Assembly (NCBI RefSeq): GCF_020509005.1
Contig: NC_063017.1
Coordinates: 2,790,001 to 2,854,000 of the forward strand
Length of the DNA: 64,000 bases
Direction: 5' to 3'
Origin: Fulvia fulva
Lineage: Eukaryota; Ascomycota; Dothideomycetes; Mycosphaerellales; Mycosphaerellaceae
In this document: positions 11,901 to 21,900 of the stretch, piece after piece
How the letters are laid out: every line of letters begins with the position of its first letter
Position numbering within the stretch: position 1 is the stretch's first letter
Translations under genes and position numbers: made by a program
Notes under the pieces: generated by a model
The model's input: the letters and a program-made list of their open reading frames with translations, nothing else
Databases searched by the model: none
Told to the model about the DNA's origin: nothing

Positions 11901-12529
11901 ATGTCCTCCTCGACAGGCAATGGCGGTAGGTCCACATGAGCTTTCCGGCCATGTTTCCCAGGAGCTCGAACGTCCCGAGGACTCGCGCTTTTGTTTGCAC
12001 TCTTCGACGGGTTGTTTGCCTTCTTCTTGGACTGAGGCAGCTTCTCGATTGACTCGGTCTGTTGTTGAGCTGTAGTATGGTGCGGTGTCTCTCTGGCTCG
12101 AGCAAGAGCTTCTTCGCGTTGTCCTCGCCTGACCTCCTCCGCCTGGCGCTTCAGATGATGCGGGATGTAAAGGCCTCCGAGGTCACGATCGAGCGACTGT
12201 GGTTCGGCTTCCAGCACCCATTCGGCGCTGCCTGGTCTAGATTCGCGGACTCGAGACTCCTCTGCTGCTCGGCGCTTTTCATCCATAGTTGCCCTGTAGA
12301 GCCGTTGCAGGAGATCGCCATCAATTGGCTTCACCCGAGTCGCACTACGGGGTGTCGAGTCCATTTCATGCCGCTTGCTGCTGGCGCCTTCCCGTGGTCC
12401 TCGCGACTCGTCGGTGTTGGGTGCTGAACCTCGCCATACCGTCGGGCAGCCATCGTCGATGTATGAGGTGACGCTACTCGAGACATCCCACTTCCCATCT
12501 CGACGATCAATCCGGTTGGGGGCGACCAT
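8945..12529 (-). CDS. Long disordered Ser/Arg/His-rich protein
   Basis: An uninterrupted minus-strand frame. The first good ATG at 12529 gives 1,194 aa beginning MVAPNRIDRRDGKWDV; the open frame upstream offers only TTG. A short N-terminal motif, KWDVSSSVTSYIDDGCPTVW, is the only part that looks like a conserved element. The rest is compositionally biased: Lys-rich KKRGKKKGKNQN near residue 250, many Ser-Arg-Ser stretches, and near the C-terminus at least two near-identical 22-residue repeats of SSHRQSHRSSGGDDSRQxTERH followed by degenerate SRHSS copies. No catalytic domain, signal peptide or membrane span is visible. It may be a nuclear or RNA-granule scaffold by composition, but that is inference only. 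It is flanked by a convergent membrane-protein gene and a same-strand CoA gene. Confidence 0.7.
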   Translation of the reverse strand: MVAPNRIDRRDGKWDVSSSVTSYIDDGCPTVWRGSAPNTDESRGPREGASSKRHEMDSTPRSATRVKPIDGDLLQRLYRATMDEKRRAAEESRVRESRPGSAEWVLEAEPQSLDRDLGGLYIPHHLKRQAEEVRRGQREEALARARETPHHTTAQQQTESIEKLPQSKKKANNPSKSANKSASPRDVRAPGKHGRKAHVDLPPLPVEEDILGVIAEEGATFAIDEQGQEPVAEQEETDQGHKEPKKRGKKKGKNQNNAGKHAATVEDVSEVLMAGSLADEQDEPVVISENIETSRRSVKASSANIVAAFDEPLRSSHSRRRDRRRAVDSRSQKTTSSRSKPSRSSPSPALHPPSTRATPFKVQSAKADSVISFQEVGQGWAGEPSPRIGSRTSKTGSSAKDGGIPDVPPTNSAKVSQSPSSVAGHSEGNQSHTPVKAVDLDVRDWEEVAQSVEYAYRSEARGGWGQESSDANPAPSIRSLEGAATDWNESNADLPAEGARFSIRSRLVSIHGGKAVALAWGEETLGRSRSNQIAAKNLFNIPILQELESTKAASAQNSSRKTYAEASSGKPSRHEEESSRRSGRSHANQTPDYEQAHHASRSASAHEMVDIGSGWYQATPEVGRSFIPRSRSQSRVRTKRSYRSGQAGESEVRTRTASRHSHSRSFFATKQNSLHSTRDAHESGRDDQSRSAASTQPSVHDWAIESHKSGNVEGRNTTPNTESKQASVSSGYGWEDEYQSRQRSAVRSEERGSLRYSAAPGRRSPSEPIYDYDEPQVEVGEKVWSGTGTEQAISHSSQPHDPREHPTIFAGKGWISPHPLSQEPSEIASPPQSKIVLPEEAYPQGATMSYEEWQALQERGMRSHRNISQTESDQTRRARRHHNRYKFAGWGAQSSDGQRFEHESSRNSTLDRSRSHRSGSGRSGLGNNYHAPTVTSERSSEALFSDERPRTTTSYMLKDDRSVNESHASSKRQSLLSRIRTLTSWSQDHSGSKQAHDCSEGTHSSRHNSHRSSRPNDSRQSTERHSSHRQSHRSSGGDDSRQSTERHSSHRQSHRSSGGDDSRQPTERHSSHQHSHRSSRHESDHTSRHSSYRRSSDRHSSNRTNSDDNTSGRHSRRTSGRESRHDSSVQEQEWQVMEEGRNVRSEVSEYNGTASHDAEGQEFQTRSQVSRTATSQLYLNRYRPESVSSNGYEL
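9290..9495. repeat. 66-bp tandem repeat within the Ser/Arg-rich gene
   Basis: Units begin with AGCTGCGATGGGATTGCCGG at 9361 and 9427, with a diverged unit at about 9295. The two main units are nearly base-identical for about 50 bp, encode 22 residues each and keep frame, so expansion is recent. Confidence 0.8.
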
Positions 12530-12985
12530 TCCAGACGTGTGATGCTCGCTAGCAGTCCGAAGGTGGTGGTTATACGGTATGTTGAGTGAGGGTATCGTGG
12601 TAAGTAAGGACGTCGTGTGTGTGTCAGTTTCCAAGAGTTGATGTTGTCGTTGTTGCTGCCACTCGAAAGCCGTTAGCGCAGTCGTCGATGTTCTCGTCGA
12701 GAACGAGGAAGGAGAAAGCCATGTAGCCAAAGACGAAGCCTGCTGTTTAGTGCGATGGTAAGTAAAGCAAAGTGCATTCCGAAAGCTTTCTTCTGGAAGT
12801 TTCAGATGTGCTCATGGCGTGTCTGCATTCACTCGACTTGTTGCAAGCGAGCTGTGTCCGGTGCAAAGTGCTTCTGGAGTAGACCAGAAGAGCAGCTGTG
12901 TCACTCGTAACTCACTGAGAAATCCTTCATTGTCATAATACATTGCTGTAGCGAGAGCGCTTCGCTGTCTTGTGGTCTGGTCCTC
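12530..12985. other. Intergenic between Ser/Arg-rich gene and CoaE gene
   Basis: 5' flank of the long disordered gene, which stays open in frame to about 12730 but without ATG, plus the 3' flank of the CoaE gene. No RNA gene or repeat is seen. An unrecognised upstream exon of the disordered protein could lie here. Confidence 0.35.
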
Positions 12986-13807
12986 TCATAGTTTCGCCTT
13001 CTCGCGCTGCTTTTCTTGCTCCCACTGCCTCTTGATCCACCAGCTCCTCACGTATGACCATCCTCCACTCATCGCAGCTAATGGCGGGCACAGGAGTAGT
13101 AACCATGCCCACCACTGCGGGCTGCCAGTCTTCACCTGTGACATAACCTGATCGATCTGCTTCTTCAGATCGTTCTTGTCGCCATCATTCCACACCACAA
13201 CGCCCGCTTTGTCTCCTCTCCTCAGACACCTCTCCGCCTTGTCTCTGACATCCCACTGAGCTGCGACTCTGTTCTTCGCGTCCTCCTCCGTCAGGTGCTC
13301 ATCTCTTGCCCGTAAGCGCTCCATCTGGATCTTCGCATCTCGTACCGCAACCACCAAGATCGTGCCACAGAGTGGTTCCCAGCCCGACTCAAACAGCAGC
13401 GGTACATCGAGAACAACTGCCCAGTAGCCTCTGAGATATGCAAACAGCATTTGCCGATACATCTCTGTCCTGACAGCTGGATGCACGATCTTGTTCAACG
13501 CTTTGCGATCCTCATCTTTCCCCTCTCCGAACACCCTCCTGCCCAGTGCCGGTCGGTTCAGCCCCCGGCCTTTGCCATTGCGACCATGCTCGCCGCCATT
13601 CTCAGGTGTAGCTGGCACCAAAAGATTTGGTGTCGAAGCCCCGAATGTGTTTACAATCTTCTTGTAACCCGAGGTACCTGGCTCCACCACTTGCCGCGCA
13701 ATCTTGTCGGCATCAACTATGGGTAAGTTGTACGGCGGTGACGACAATATGCCCGATACTGTTGACTTCCCCGTCGCTATGCTTCCAGTGAGGCCGAGGA
13801 GCAGCAT
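12986..13807 (-). CDS. CAB5: Dephospho-CoA kinase (CoaE/Cab5) with C-terminal membrane segment
   Basis: Catalyses the last step of coenzyme A synthesis, phosphorylating the 3'-hydroxyl of dephospho-CoA with ATP. From ATG 13807 the protein is 273 aa and starts MLLLGLTGSIATGKST, placing the P-loop GSIATGKST at residues 8-16 as in Cab5. Further family marks are VDADKIARQVV, the NKIVHPAVR segment, VVLDVPLLFESG, and the RLRARD lid segment. The frame is open further upstream but has no ATG. After the kinase domain, WWAWLLLLCPPLAAM forms a single hydrophobic span followed by a basic tail (KRQWEQEKQREKAKL), suggesting anchoring to an organelle surface. It is divergent from a methyltransferase gene with about 340 bp between them. 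Confidence 0.93.
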   Translation of the reverse strand: MLLLGLTGSIATGKSTVSGILSSPPYNLPIVDADKIARQVVEPGTSGYKKIVNTFGASTPNLLVPATPENGGEHGRNGKGRGLNRPALGRRVFGEGKDEDRKALNKIVHPAVRTEMYRQMLFAYLRGYWAVVLDVPLLFESGWEPLCGTILVVAVRDAKIQMERLRARDEHLTEEDAKNRVAAQWDVRDKAERCLRRGDKAGVVVWNDGDKNDLKKQIDQVMSQVKTGSPQWWAWLLLLCPPLAAMSGGWSYVRSWWIKRQWEQEKQREKAKL

Positions 13808-14144
13808 GTCGGGAACGCTATCCGATGTGTTGCTGTGACGTCGGCGGAGGAGAGCAGGAAGTGGAGGTGGATCGTGGAGGGTCACGGATGAGGAGTCGCG
13901 GTCCTGCTGGGCGGCAGTCGTTCGCCCGCCTCAACGAGAGTTGTCTGTAGCATTGAGGAACAAACAATCTTCAAACCATCAATACCAAAGGCACAATCGT
14001 CAGTACACGTGGAATCGTTGCTTATTTCATTGTTGAACCAGTCCATTGGAACAAACGACCCCTGCCCCTGCCCTCGCACGAGCCACTGCCGTACCAACCT
14101 TCCCAAATAGGCCACAACTTCCTGACGGCTTCGAGACGACGACG
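13808..14144. promoter_or_regulatory. Shared divergent promoter region, CoaE gene and methyltransferase
   Basis: A 337-bp gap between opposing start codons. No other gene fits, so it must hold both promoters. No specific operator is recognised. Confidence 0.5.
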
Positions 14145-14822
14145 ATGACGGATACACTTACCAGGCAAGACAGCGGCCCGGTCACGACTAGCGATGGCGG
14201 GTGCGAATACGTCTCGCGCGTTCACAACTCCAAAACTTCCAAAGACTTGCAAGATATCTACGACAAGTGGGCCGACCAGTTCAACGATGATATTGCGAAG
14301 CAAGACTATGTAGCGCCGAAATACGTTGCCGAAGCTATATTGGACAACTTGGGCAAGGTCGATGGGGACATTCTCGATGCGGGTTGCGGGACTGGGCTGT
14401 CTGGGATTGCGTTAGCCCAGGTTGGTTGCAAGAACATCGATGGCGTCGATCTTTCTACTGGCATGCTGAAGGTTGCGGCGAAGACTGGGCTATACAGGAG
14501 TCTGGCACCCGCAGATCTGTCGAAACCGATTGAGAAGCAGGATGATACTTATGATGTTGTGACTTGTGTCGGGACATTGACGCATGGTCATGTTGACCCC
14601 AAGCCGGCTCTCGAGGAGTTCATCAGGATTACGAAACCTGGAGGTCTGATTGTTGCGACGATCATTGATGACATTTGGGCGACGCATGGTTATGAAGCTG
14701 AGGTAAAGAGGTTACAAGATGCTGGCCTTGCGGAAGTGCTGAGCACCGAGAGCAAGGCATACAGGCAAAATGCCGGCGTATATGCCAAGATCCTGGTTCT
14801 GCGGAAAAGGATCGGAAGCTAG
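14145..14822 (+). CDS. Class I SAM-dependent methyltransferase (METTL27/WBSCR27-like)
   Basis: A 225-aa single-exon frame from ATG 14145 (MTDTLTRQDSGPVTT); the longer frame upstream starts only at TTG. The Rossmann fold is recognisable from motif I ILDAGCGTGLSGIALA (near residue 86) with the acidic end of strand 2 in IDGVDLSTGML, strand 4 YDVVTCVGTLTHGHVDP, and the post-motif EEFIRITKPGGLIVATI. The N-terminal KDLQDIYDKWADQFNDDI is typical of the Methyltransf_11/25 group that includes METTL27. Substrate is unknown; small-molecule and protein methylation are both possible. It is cytosolic by lack of any targeting signal. Confidence 0.8.
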   Translation: MTDTLTRQDSGPVTTSDGGCEYVSRVHNSKTSKDLQDIYDKWADQFNDDIAKQDYVAPKYVAEAILDNLGKVDGDILDAGCGTGLSGIALAQVGCKNIDGVDLSTGMLKVAAKTGLYRSLAPADLSKPIEKQDDTYDVVTCVGTLTHGHVDPKPALEEFIRITKPGGLIVATIIDDIWATHGYEAEVKRLQDAGLAEVLSTESKAYRQNAGVYAKILVLRKRIGS

Positions 14823-15955
14823 ACAGCAGATAGAGTGGCTGTTGGTATGGCTCAAGTCCTCCCGATGCAGCCTCAACGCCTTGGAATGTGATGCAAGCTG
14901 TGGAGAAGAGGAGACGTGGGAAACGCTCCTGCAACAAGCGATATCCTTATGGCTGTATGGATGATTACCGAAAGATGTGGCCAGACTCAAAACGATCGAA
15001 AGCGACCTCGATGGCACAGCAGCCAACAAGGATAGAGGTATTTAGCCTGACAAACGTGTGCCAGTCTCCAGCCGCGACCAGAGGTTGCGTAGACTTCACG
15101 TTCATCTTTTCCTCCAGTTATGCTCCGGTGGCACACTTTTCAAGGCATATCCGACTTCCATCGATTAGCAACAAAGGCGAAGGTGAAGGGTTGCTTCCTT
15201 TCGACTCTCCTGACAGTAATTGCAGGACAATGCAGCTTGCCGTGGCCCAAGTGATGATAATGTGTCGGACCGTCGCCTTCAAGATGGCTACATTGGGCGA
15301 AAGCTCGTCGTACAGTGAGCTCTGCAGTACCCGTGTAGTCCGTGAAGCTCGAGATAGTTTCGTGCAGGTGTGCATGTGAAAGAGAATTAGAAAGCCAGGG
15401 GAGACTTCCGCCCTCCGCAATGCTTGATGACGAATCTACCAATGAGCGACGAGAGATGATCTGTGCAGACGCTTCGCACCGCTCCGCAAGCTAGACCTAT
15501 AAAAGTAATGATCTACTGTTCCAGGTCAAAGCCATCGCCTTCGCTGGGCTCTCCGACAGCTTTCGCGAGCTTTGAAGTGCACGACAGTGTAGCCTTACAC
15601 GTCACCACACTATCTCGCCAACACTACTACCCTGTACCGTGCGACTACCTACCAAGACTCTTCAAAGAAGTCTCTTAACACAATTGCGCTCCAACAAAAC
15701 TCGAGGAAATACGCGCATAGACGAGCACGCGCCTGACTCTACACGAAATCGAGAGGAAACGAGTTCTACGACTGCACGAACTGTTTCACCACTTGCTCCG
15801 ACCACGACCACGAACCCGACACGACCAACCCACCCAACGCCCTATTGGCACGCACGTGGACCGATATTCCCGCTGGATGGTAGGCCTGCTATGAAACAAC
15901 CTCTAGCAGGTTGAAGAGAACACATCCAGGCCGCTAGGCCAACCCGCTACCCATC
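14823..15955. other. Intergenic and TRA1 leader
   Basis: 1.1 kb without a recognisable gene. The last 350 bp before the TRA1 ATG are rich in CACGAC and AACCC-type C/A tracts, as in fungal leaders. Short frames on both strands show no family resemblance. Confidence 0.4.
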
Positions 15956-18900
15956 ATGACCGAACGACAGATGGACGTCTTCGAGTTGAAGCTGCAGGAC
16001 GCGGCAGTGGATCTGAAGACCAAGGGAACTCTGCTCACTGAGCTGCGCGACCAACTCGAGGTTCTGTGTCAGCCGCCGACATACAGCACCTTCTTGGCTA
16101 AGTTCATTCCCATCTTTCTGAACATCCTCAATGGTCCGCCTGTCTTCACATCAACGTCGCCGGAGCAGCGAGTGCGACAATGTATCCTGGAGATCATTCA
16201 TCGCATGCCGTTGGCCACGGACAACGCGGCAATGGAACCTTACGCAGAGAAGATTGTGGACAAGGGCTTGGAATTGGTCAGGACGGAGAACGAGGACAAC
16301 TCTGTGCTGTGTCTAAAGATTGTTATGGACTTCTGCAGATATCACACCAAGACGCAGGCTGTGGCAGAAAAGGCTCAGCCATTCCTCGACTTGATCGTTG
16401 AGATCTTCAAGAGCATGCCAAACACAGTGACAGATACTTTCGAGTCTACTACTCCGGTCAATGCTGCCACTGGGGCAGCACCTGGGACTCCGAACAATAC
16501 TGGCACACCTGGCTCGCCTGTAGCTTCGGCTTCACAGTCGTTGGCTGCAGATCTCGGTGCAGAGCAGCAGACAAATCGACCACTGGCGAAGGGCATGCAC
16601 AGCTTCAAGGTCGTGGCAGAGTGTCCCATCATAGTAGTCTCGATTTTCCAGGCTCATCGAGCTCTGGCGCCGAAGAACGTTCGAAACTTCACGCCACTGA
16701 TCAGAGACACTCTACTTCTTCAGGCAGGACCGCAACGAAAAGCGCACGAAGAAGCTGTGCAGAACAATACTGTGTTTACGGGGGTGGCTCGTGAGATTCG
16801 GCAAAAGCAACAGAGTGCTGCCTTCGGCGACATGATCACTGCTCAGGTCAAGACGATGTCATTTCTGGCATATCTTTTGCGTGCGTACAAGGAGTCGCTC
16901 AACGAGTTTCTGCCGTTGCTACCAGACTTGACTGTACGGTTGCTACGGGATGTCCCTAGAAGTCATACCGCGACTCGCAAAGAGCTACTGGTCGCCATTA
17001 GACACATCATCAACTTCAACTTCAGGACCGTGTTCTTGCCAGTGATTCTGCCACTGCTGGACCCACGCACGCTGGTAGGCGACTCGCTCACCGCGGACGC
17101 AGCTTTACGACCACTCGCATACACGATGCTGGCTGATCTCATCCATCACGTAAGGGAGCAGCTGACCCCTGAGCAAATCGCACGAGTCGTCCAAGTATAT
17201 GTGCGCAACATGACTGGAGACGATGGCGTCGACGTTCCGGGTACTAGCTATCAGACTATGAGCGCGAAGCTGCTTCTCAACATGGCGGAGTGCATGTCTA
17301 AGCTTGAAGATAAGAGAAATGCTCGTTTCCTTATGATGAGCGTACTCAATGGCATTGCGGACAAGTTCGCCGCGATGAATCGAGCCTACCCAAACGCCGT
17401 AAAACTCTATCGCCAGCAACAGAGTACCTCTGGCACAGATGCGCAGGCACCCGAACAGTACCTCGCAGACAAGGAGTCCAAGCCTGACTGGGACGAGACC
17501 GACATATTCAGCGCAATGCCGATCAAGGCTGTCAGTCCCAAGGACAGAGCGATGGACCCGGTTTCGGAGAACAAGTTCCTGTTCAAGAATCTGCTGCAGG
17601 GACTTAAGCAGTTCTTCTACCAGCTACGGAACAGCAATCCGCCCAAGATCAAAGAAGAGGTCGATGTCGCTAGTGCGCCACCCCACTGGGGCGAGCTCTC
17701 TTCCGGTTTTGAGGCGGAAGAGGTTGAGGTACTGATCAAGCTGTTCCGTCAGGGCGCGAAGTGCTTCCAGTATTATGCACCTCTGGACTCGACTGATGGA
17801 AATGCTGCTCCTGCCGAGCCCAGCTCTAGCCTGTCTACAACCGCCAACTCCAAAGAAGAGAAGGATTTACTGGAGACATTTGCTACAATTTTCCATCACC
17901 TGGATCCAGCAACATTTCACGAGATCTTTACCTCTGGCAAGCCATCAGGTATCGAGTTCTTGTACGAGCAGAGTTTCAAGCACTCTGCTCTGCTACACAT
18001 CCCGCAGTTCCTGCTTGCGAGTGAGGCTACCAGCCCGGCGTTCTGCGGTATGCTGCTCAAGTTCCTCATGAGTAAGCTTGAAGAGGTTGGCGAGAAAGAC
18101 TCTGCTAAGACCTCAGTCCTGCTTCGCCTATTCAAGTTGAGCTTCATGGCGGTGACCCTTTTCTCCCAGCACAACGAGGGTGTGCTACTACCGCATGTTC
18201 GTGAGCTCATCACGAGGTCGATCGAGCTCTCCGTGACAGCTGAGGAACCCACAAATTTCTTCCTGCTTCTGAGGTCTCTCTTCCGCAGCATCGGAGGCGG
18301 GCGTTTTGAGCACCTCTACAAGGAAATCCTTCCTCTGCTGGAGATGCTACTCGAGGTGCTGAACACGCAACTCGCGGCAGCACCAGACGGTACGACAAGA
18401 GATCTGTTCGTCGAGCTATCTTTGACGGTCCCGGCACGACTTAGTCATTTGTTGCCTCATCTGTCATATCTCATGAGACCACTTACTGTGGCCTTGCGCT
18501 CGGGAGACGGGACTTCTCTACCGAGCCAGCGTGCGTACTCCAATGATCGCTCGTCCAACGACGCGAGAGGTCCCGGATCCAGTGAGCTCACTGCACAAGG
18601 TCTACGGACTCTCGAACTCTGCGTGGACAATTTGACCGCTGATTACCTCGATCCGATCATGCAGCCATGGATGGAGGAAATTATGGGAAGCTTGTGGCGC
18701 ATGCTCAAGCCTGCAAGCCTGACGAGCACCAGCGTCAACAATAATGGCGGACAAATAGCTGTTGGCACCGGTCATCATGGAGCACATACTGCGGTCCGTA
18801 TTCTTGGCAAGCTCGGCGGCCGCAACAGGCGTTTCCTGACCAATCCTCCGGATCTTGATTGGAGATCGTACGCTGACGATGAAGCGAGTTTCGATGTTCG

Positions 18901-21900
18901 CTTCATCGGCTCGCTTAGCAACGGCGGCGAGCGAGCGATGCCAGCTCGGCTTGGTATAGATACAGCAATCGACAAGCTATGGGAGTCGCCAAAGACCGCC
19001 GTTCAGAAGAAGTCGGACGATTTTCACAAGCGGCAATCCTTCAAGTTCATCATAGCCCATGTCAAGCTCCTGGTCGGAGCAGACAACCTTCCAGATGATA
19101 TGGCACGACTCGTACGACTGCAAGCTGAAGATCTGGCGACCAAGAACTTCGACTTCGGCTCAGATCTCTTTTCGTCGTCAGAACGTGTCAAGTCGACTGC
19201 GAAGAGAGATGCGCAACAGCACACCTTGTTGAAGCTCCTCAAAGCTCTTTTCTTCGCCACCAGCATTGATATACTTCGAGATGATGCCGAGAAATTCCTC
19301 CAAGGGATATATCGACATTTTATGCTGATCGAGCTTGCAACTGCTGTTGCCCGACAGAAACACAACAAGAGGGCCTTCGATGTGAAAGCTGGCGAAGGAC
19401 CAGTGTTTGTAGAGGCCTCGATCCTCGCAGATGCCATTTGCGAAAGCTTAGCATCGGAGAGAAAAGAGGTGAGGGACTCTGCAGAGGCCGCCATGAAAGT
19501 ATGCTTCAAGATAACGGCGACAATCTTTGGCTCCGAAGAAAAAGCTGAAACACTGCCTTTCTTTACAAAGCTGGCCGACAGTCTGAACCATGCCTGCTAC
19601 GAAGAAGAGTGGTTCACGAAATCATCGGGTGCACTTGGCATTACCATCATGGTCGACAAAGAGAGGATGGCATTCTCGGAATCGTGGATCACGGAGCGCA
19701 TCACAACCATGCTGCAGGCGCTTCTGTACGTCATTAAGGATATGCCGCAGGATCTTCCCGCCAGTATTCGCGTGCAAGCTAAGGATACCATCGTCAGCTT
19801 GATTAAGCGATACGGCGCGAGTGGACTCGAGAAGAAGGGCGACTTCGAGAGCAAGGACAGCAAGCTGTATCGCATGGCTAGCGCCCTTGTAGCTGAAGTC
19901 AGTCATATGAACCGCCATGTTCGAGAGGCTGCACAGCTCGCTTTGCGTACGCTTGCCTCTGTGTTTGACATGGCGCTACATGAGCTCCTCACACCAGTCA
20001 AAGACACGCTTACGATGGTCATCTTCGTGAAGCCCCTACGTGCGCTGCCATTCGCTGCCCAAATCGGGTACATTGAAGCCATCAACTTCCTGCTGGAGGT
20101 TCCACAAGACAAGGAGATTCTGCCATTCGACGAGAACCTGAATCGACTTTTGACAGAAGCGTTAGTACTCGTGGATGCGGACGACGAAAACCTTGCGCCG
20201 AAGCCGTACGAATACCGCACCGCAGAGTCGATCGTGCGACTTCGTGTTGCTGGACTCAAGCTGCTTACAACCGCGATTAAGCTTCCTGGATTCAGTCCGA
20301 ACCTACCGTCTACGCAGCCGCAGGGTCAAGGCCAGCAACAACAAGGTAACCAGCATCGAGCCCGGGTTATCAGCATTTTCTTCAAGTCACTTTACAGCAA
20401 GAACAAGGAAGTCGCTGCCGCTGCGAACGCAGGACTCAAGATTGTGCTCCAGTCGACCTCAAAGCTGCCCAAAGATCTCCTACAGAATGGCCTCCGACCG
20501 ATACTGATGAACGTCCAGGACCCGCGCAAGCTCTCTGTTGAAGGCCTAGAGGGTCTTCGAACACTGCTGCAACTGCTTCACAACTACTTCAAAGTCGAGA
20601 TAGGGACGCGCCTACTTGACCACATGAAGCATATTGCCGACCCACCCACTTTGCAGAAAGTATCCTTCAGTCTGGTCGAAGCTCAACCTAAGATGAAGAT
20701 CGTTACGGCAATCTTCAGTGTGTTCCATCTGCTGCCGAGCCAAGCAGCGCAATTCCTGCAGGATCTTGTTGATCGCGTCCTCTCCCTTGAGGTGACTTTG
20801 AGGAGAACTCGCAGCAGTCCGTTCCGGGAACCTCTCATCAAGTACCTCAACCACTATCCCAATGAGGCTTGGACATACTTCAGCGAAAAGCTCAAGGACG
20901 AGCGTCGTGGCCGTTTCTTCGCTCAGATACTGGCCGATGTGGAAAGTGGCCCTCTCCGCGAGAAGGTGATCAAAGAAGTCGACGGACTTCTAGACACGTT
21001 CCAAGGAGCGGGTACGGACAATGAGAAGTCTCAGTCTGCAGTGAACGCCATCGCCGTAGTTCACGCTATATGTCAACACAGCGAACACGGAAAGCAGCTC
21101 CTAGAGAATGATAAGGCACGCAAGGCATTCTTGGAGGCCGCAAAGTCGCTCCAAACGCAACAGCAGCAGAACACGTTGCCCAGTAATCTGCGTCTGGCAG
21201 TCATGCAGAGCGCTGAACAGATCATTGACATTATGACCAACTACATGAGAGGGAGGCAGAACGATCTTGCCACCCTTTTCGAGATCTTTGATGCTTGCAC
21301 CAAGGGCGAGCTCCTTGCATGTCCGTCACTTTTCTCCTACCTCTACAGCCACGTCATCAAGAATGACTCCGTGGATTACCATCGATCGATCTTGAATCGT
21401 TGCATCGAGGTCTACACAAGCAAGGACACGACACAGAAGCTGAAGTGGTTCGTTTTCCACAACTTGCTAAATCCAATCTTAGCCAACGATGTCATGCGCA
21501 ATTGGGACATCTTGTTCCAACCAAATCAAAAGGGTACAGCGCTTCTGGACAAGACAATGGCCGAGGAGATACACAACAAGCTCTGGCGGCCGCAGTCTGT
21601 CGCTGACATGACTGATGACAACACGCAAGGCGTTGACCACAGTCGAATGGAGCTTCTGCAAACATCGGCCTTCCTGATCAAGTATCATCACAACATGCTC
21701 CAAGACACTAGGAAAGATCTCATCAAGTTCGGATGGAACTATATCCGCCTGGAAGACCACATCAACAAATTCGCGTCCTACTGCTTGATATCTTACTTCA
21801 TCCACCACTACGAAACGCCACCCAAGATCGCAATGCAAGTCTACAACAGTCTCCTGCGTGCACACCAAACCGAAGGACGCAATCTCGTGATGCAGTCACT

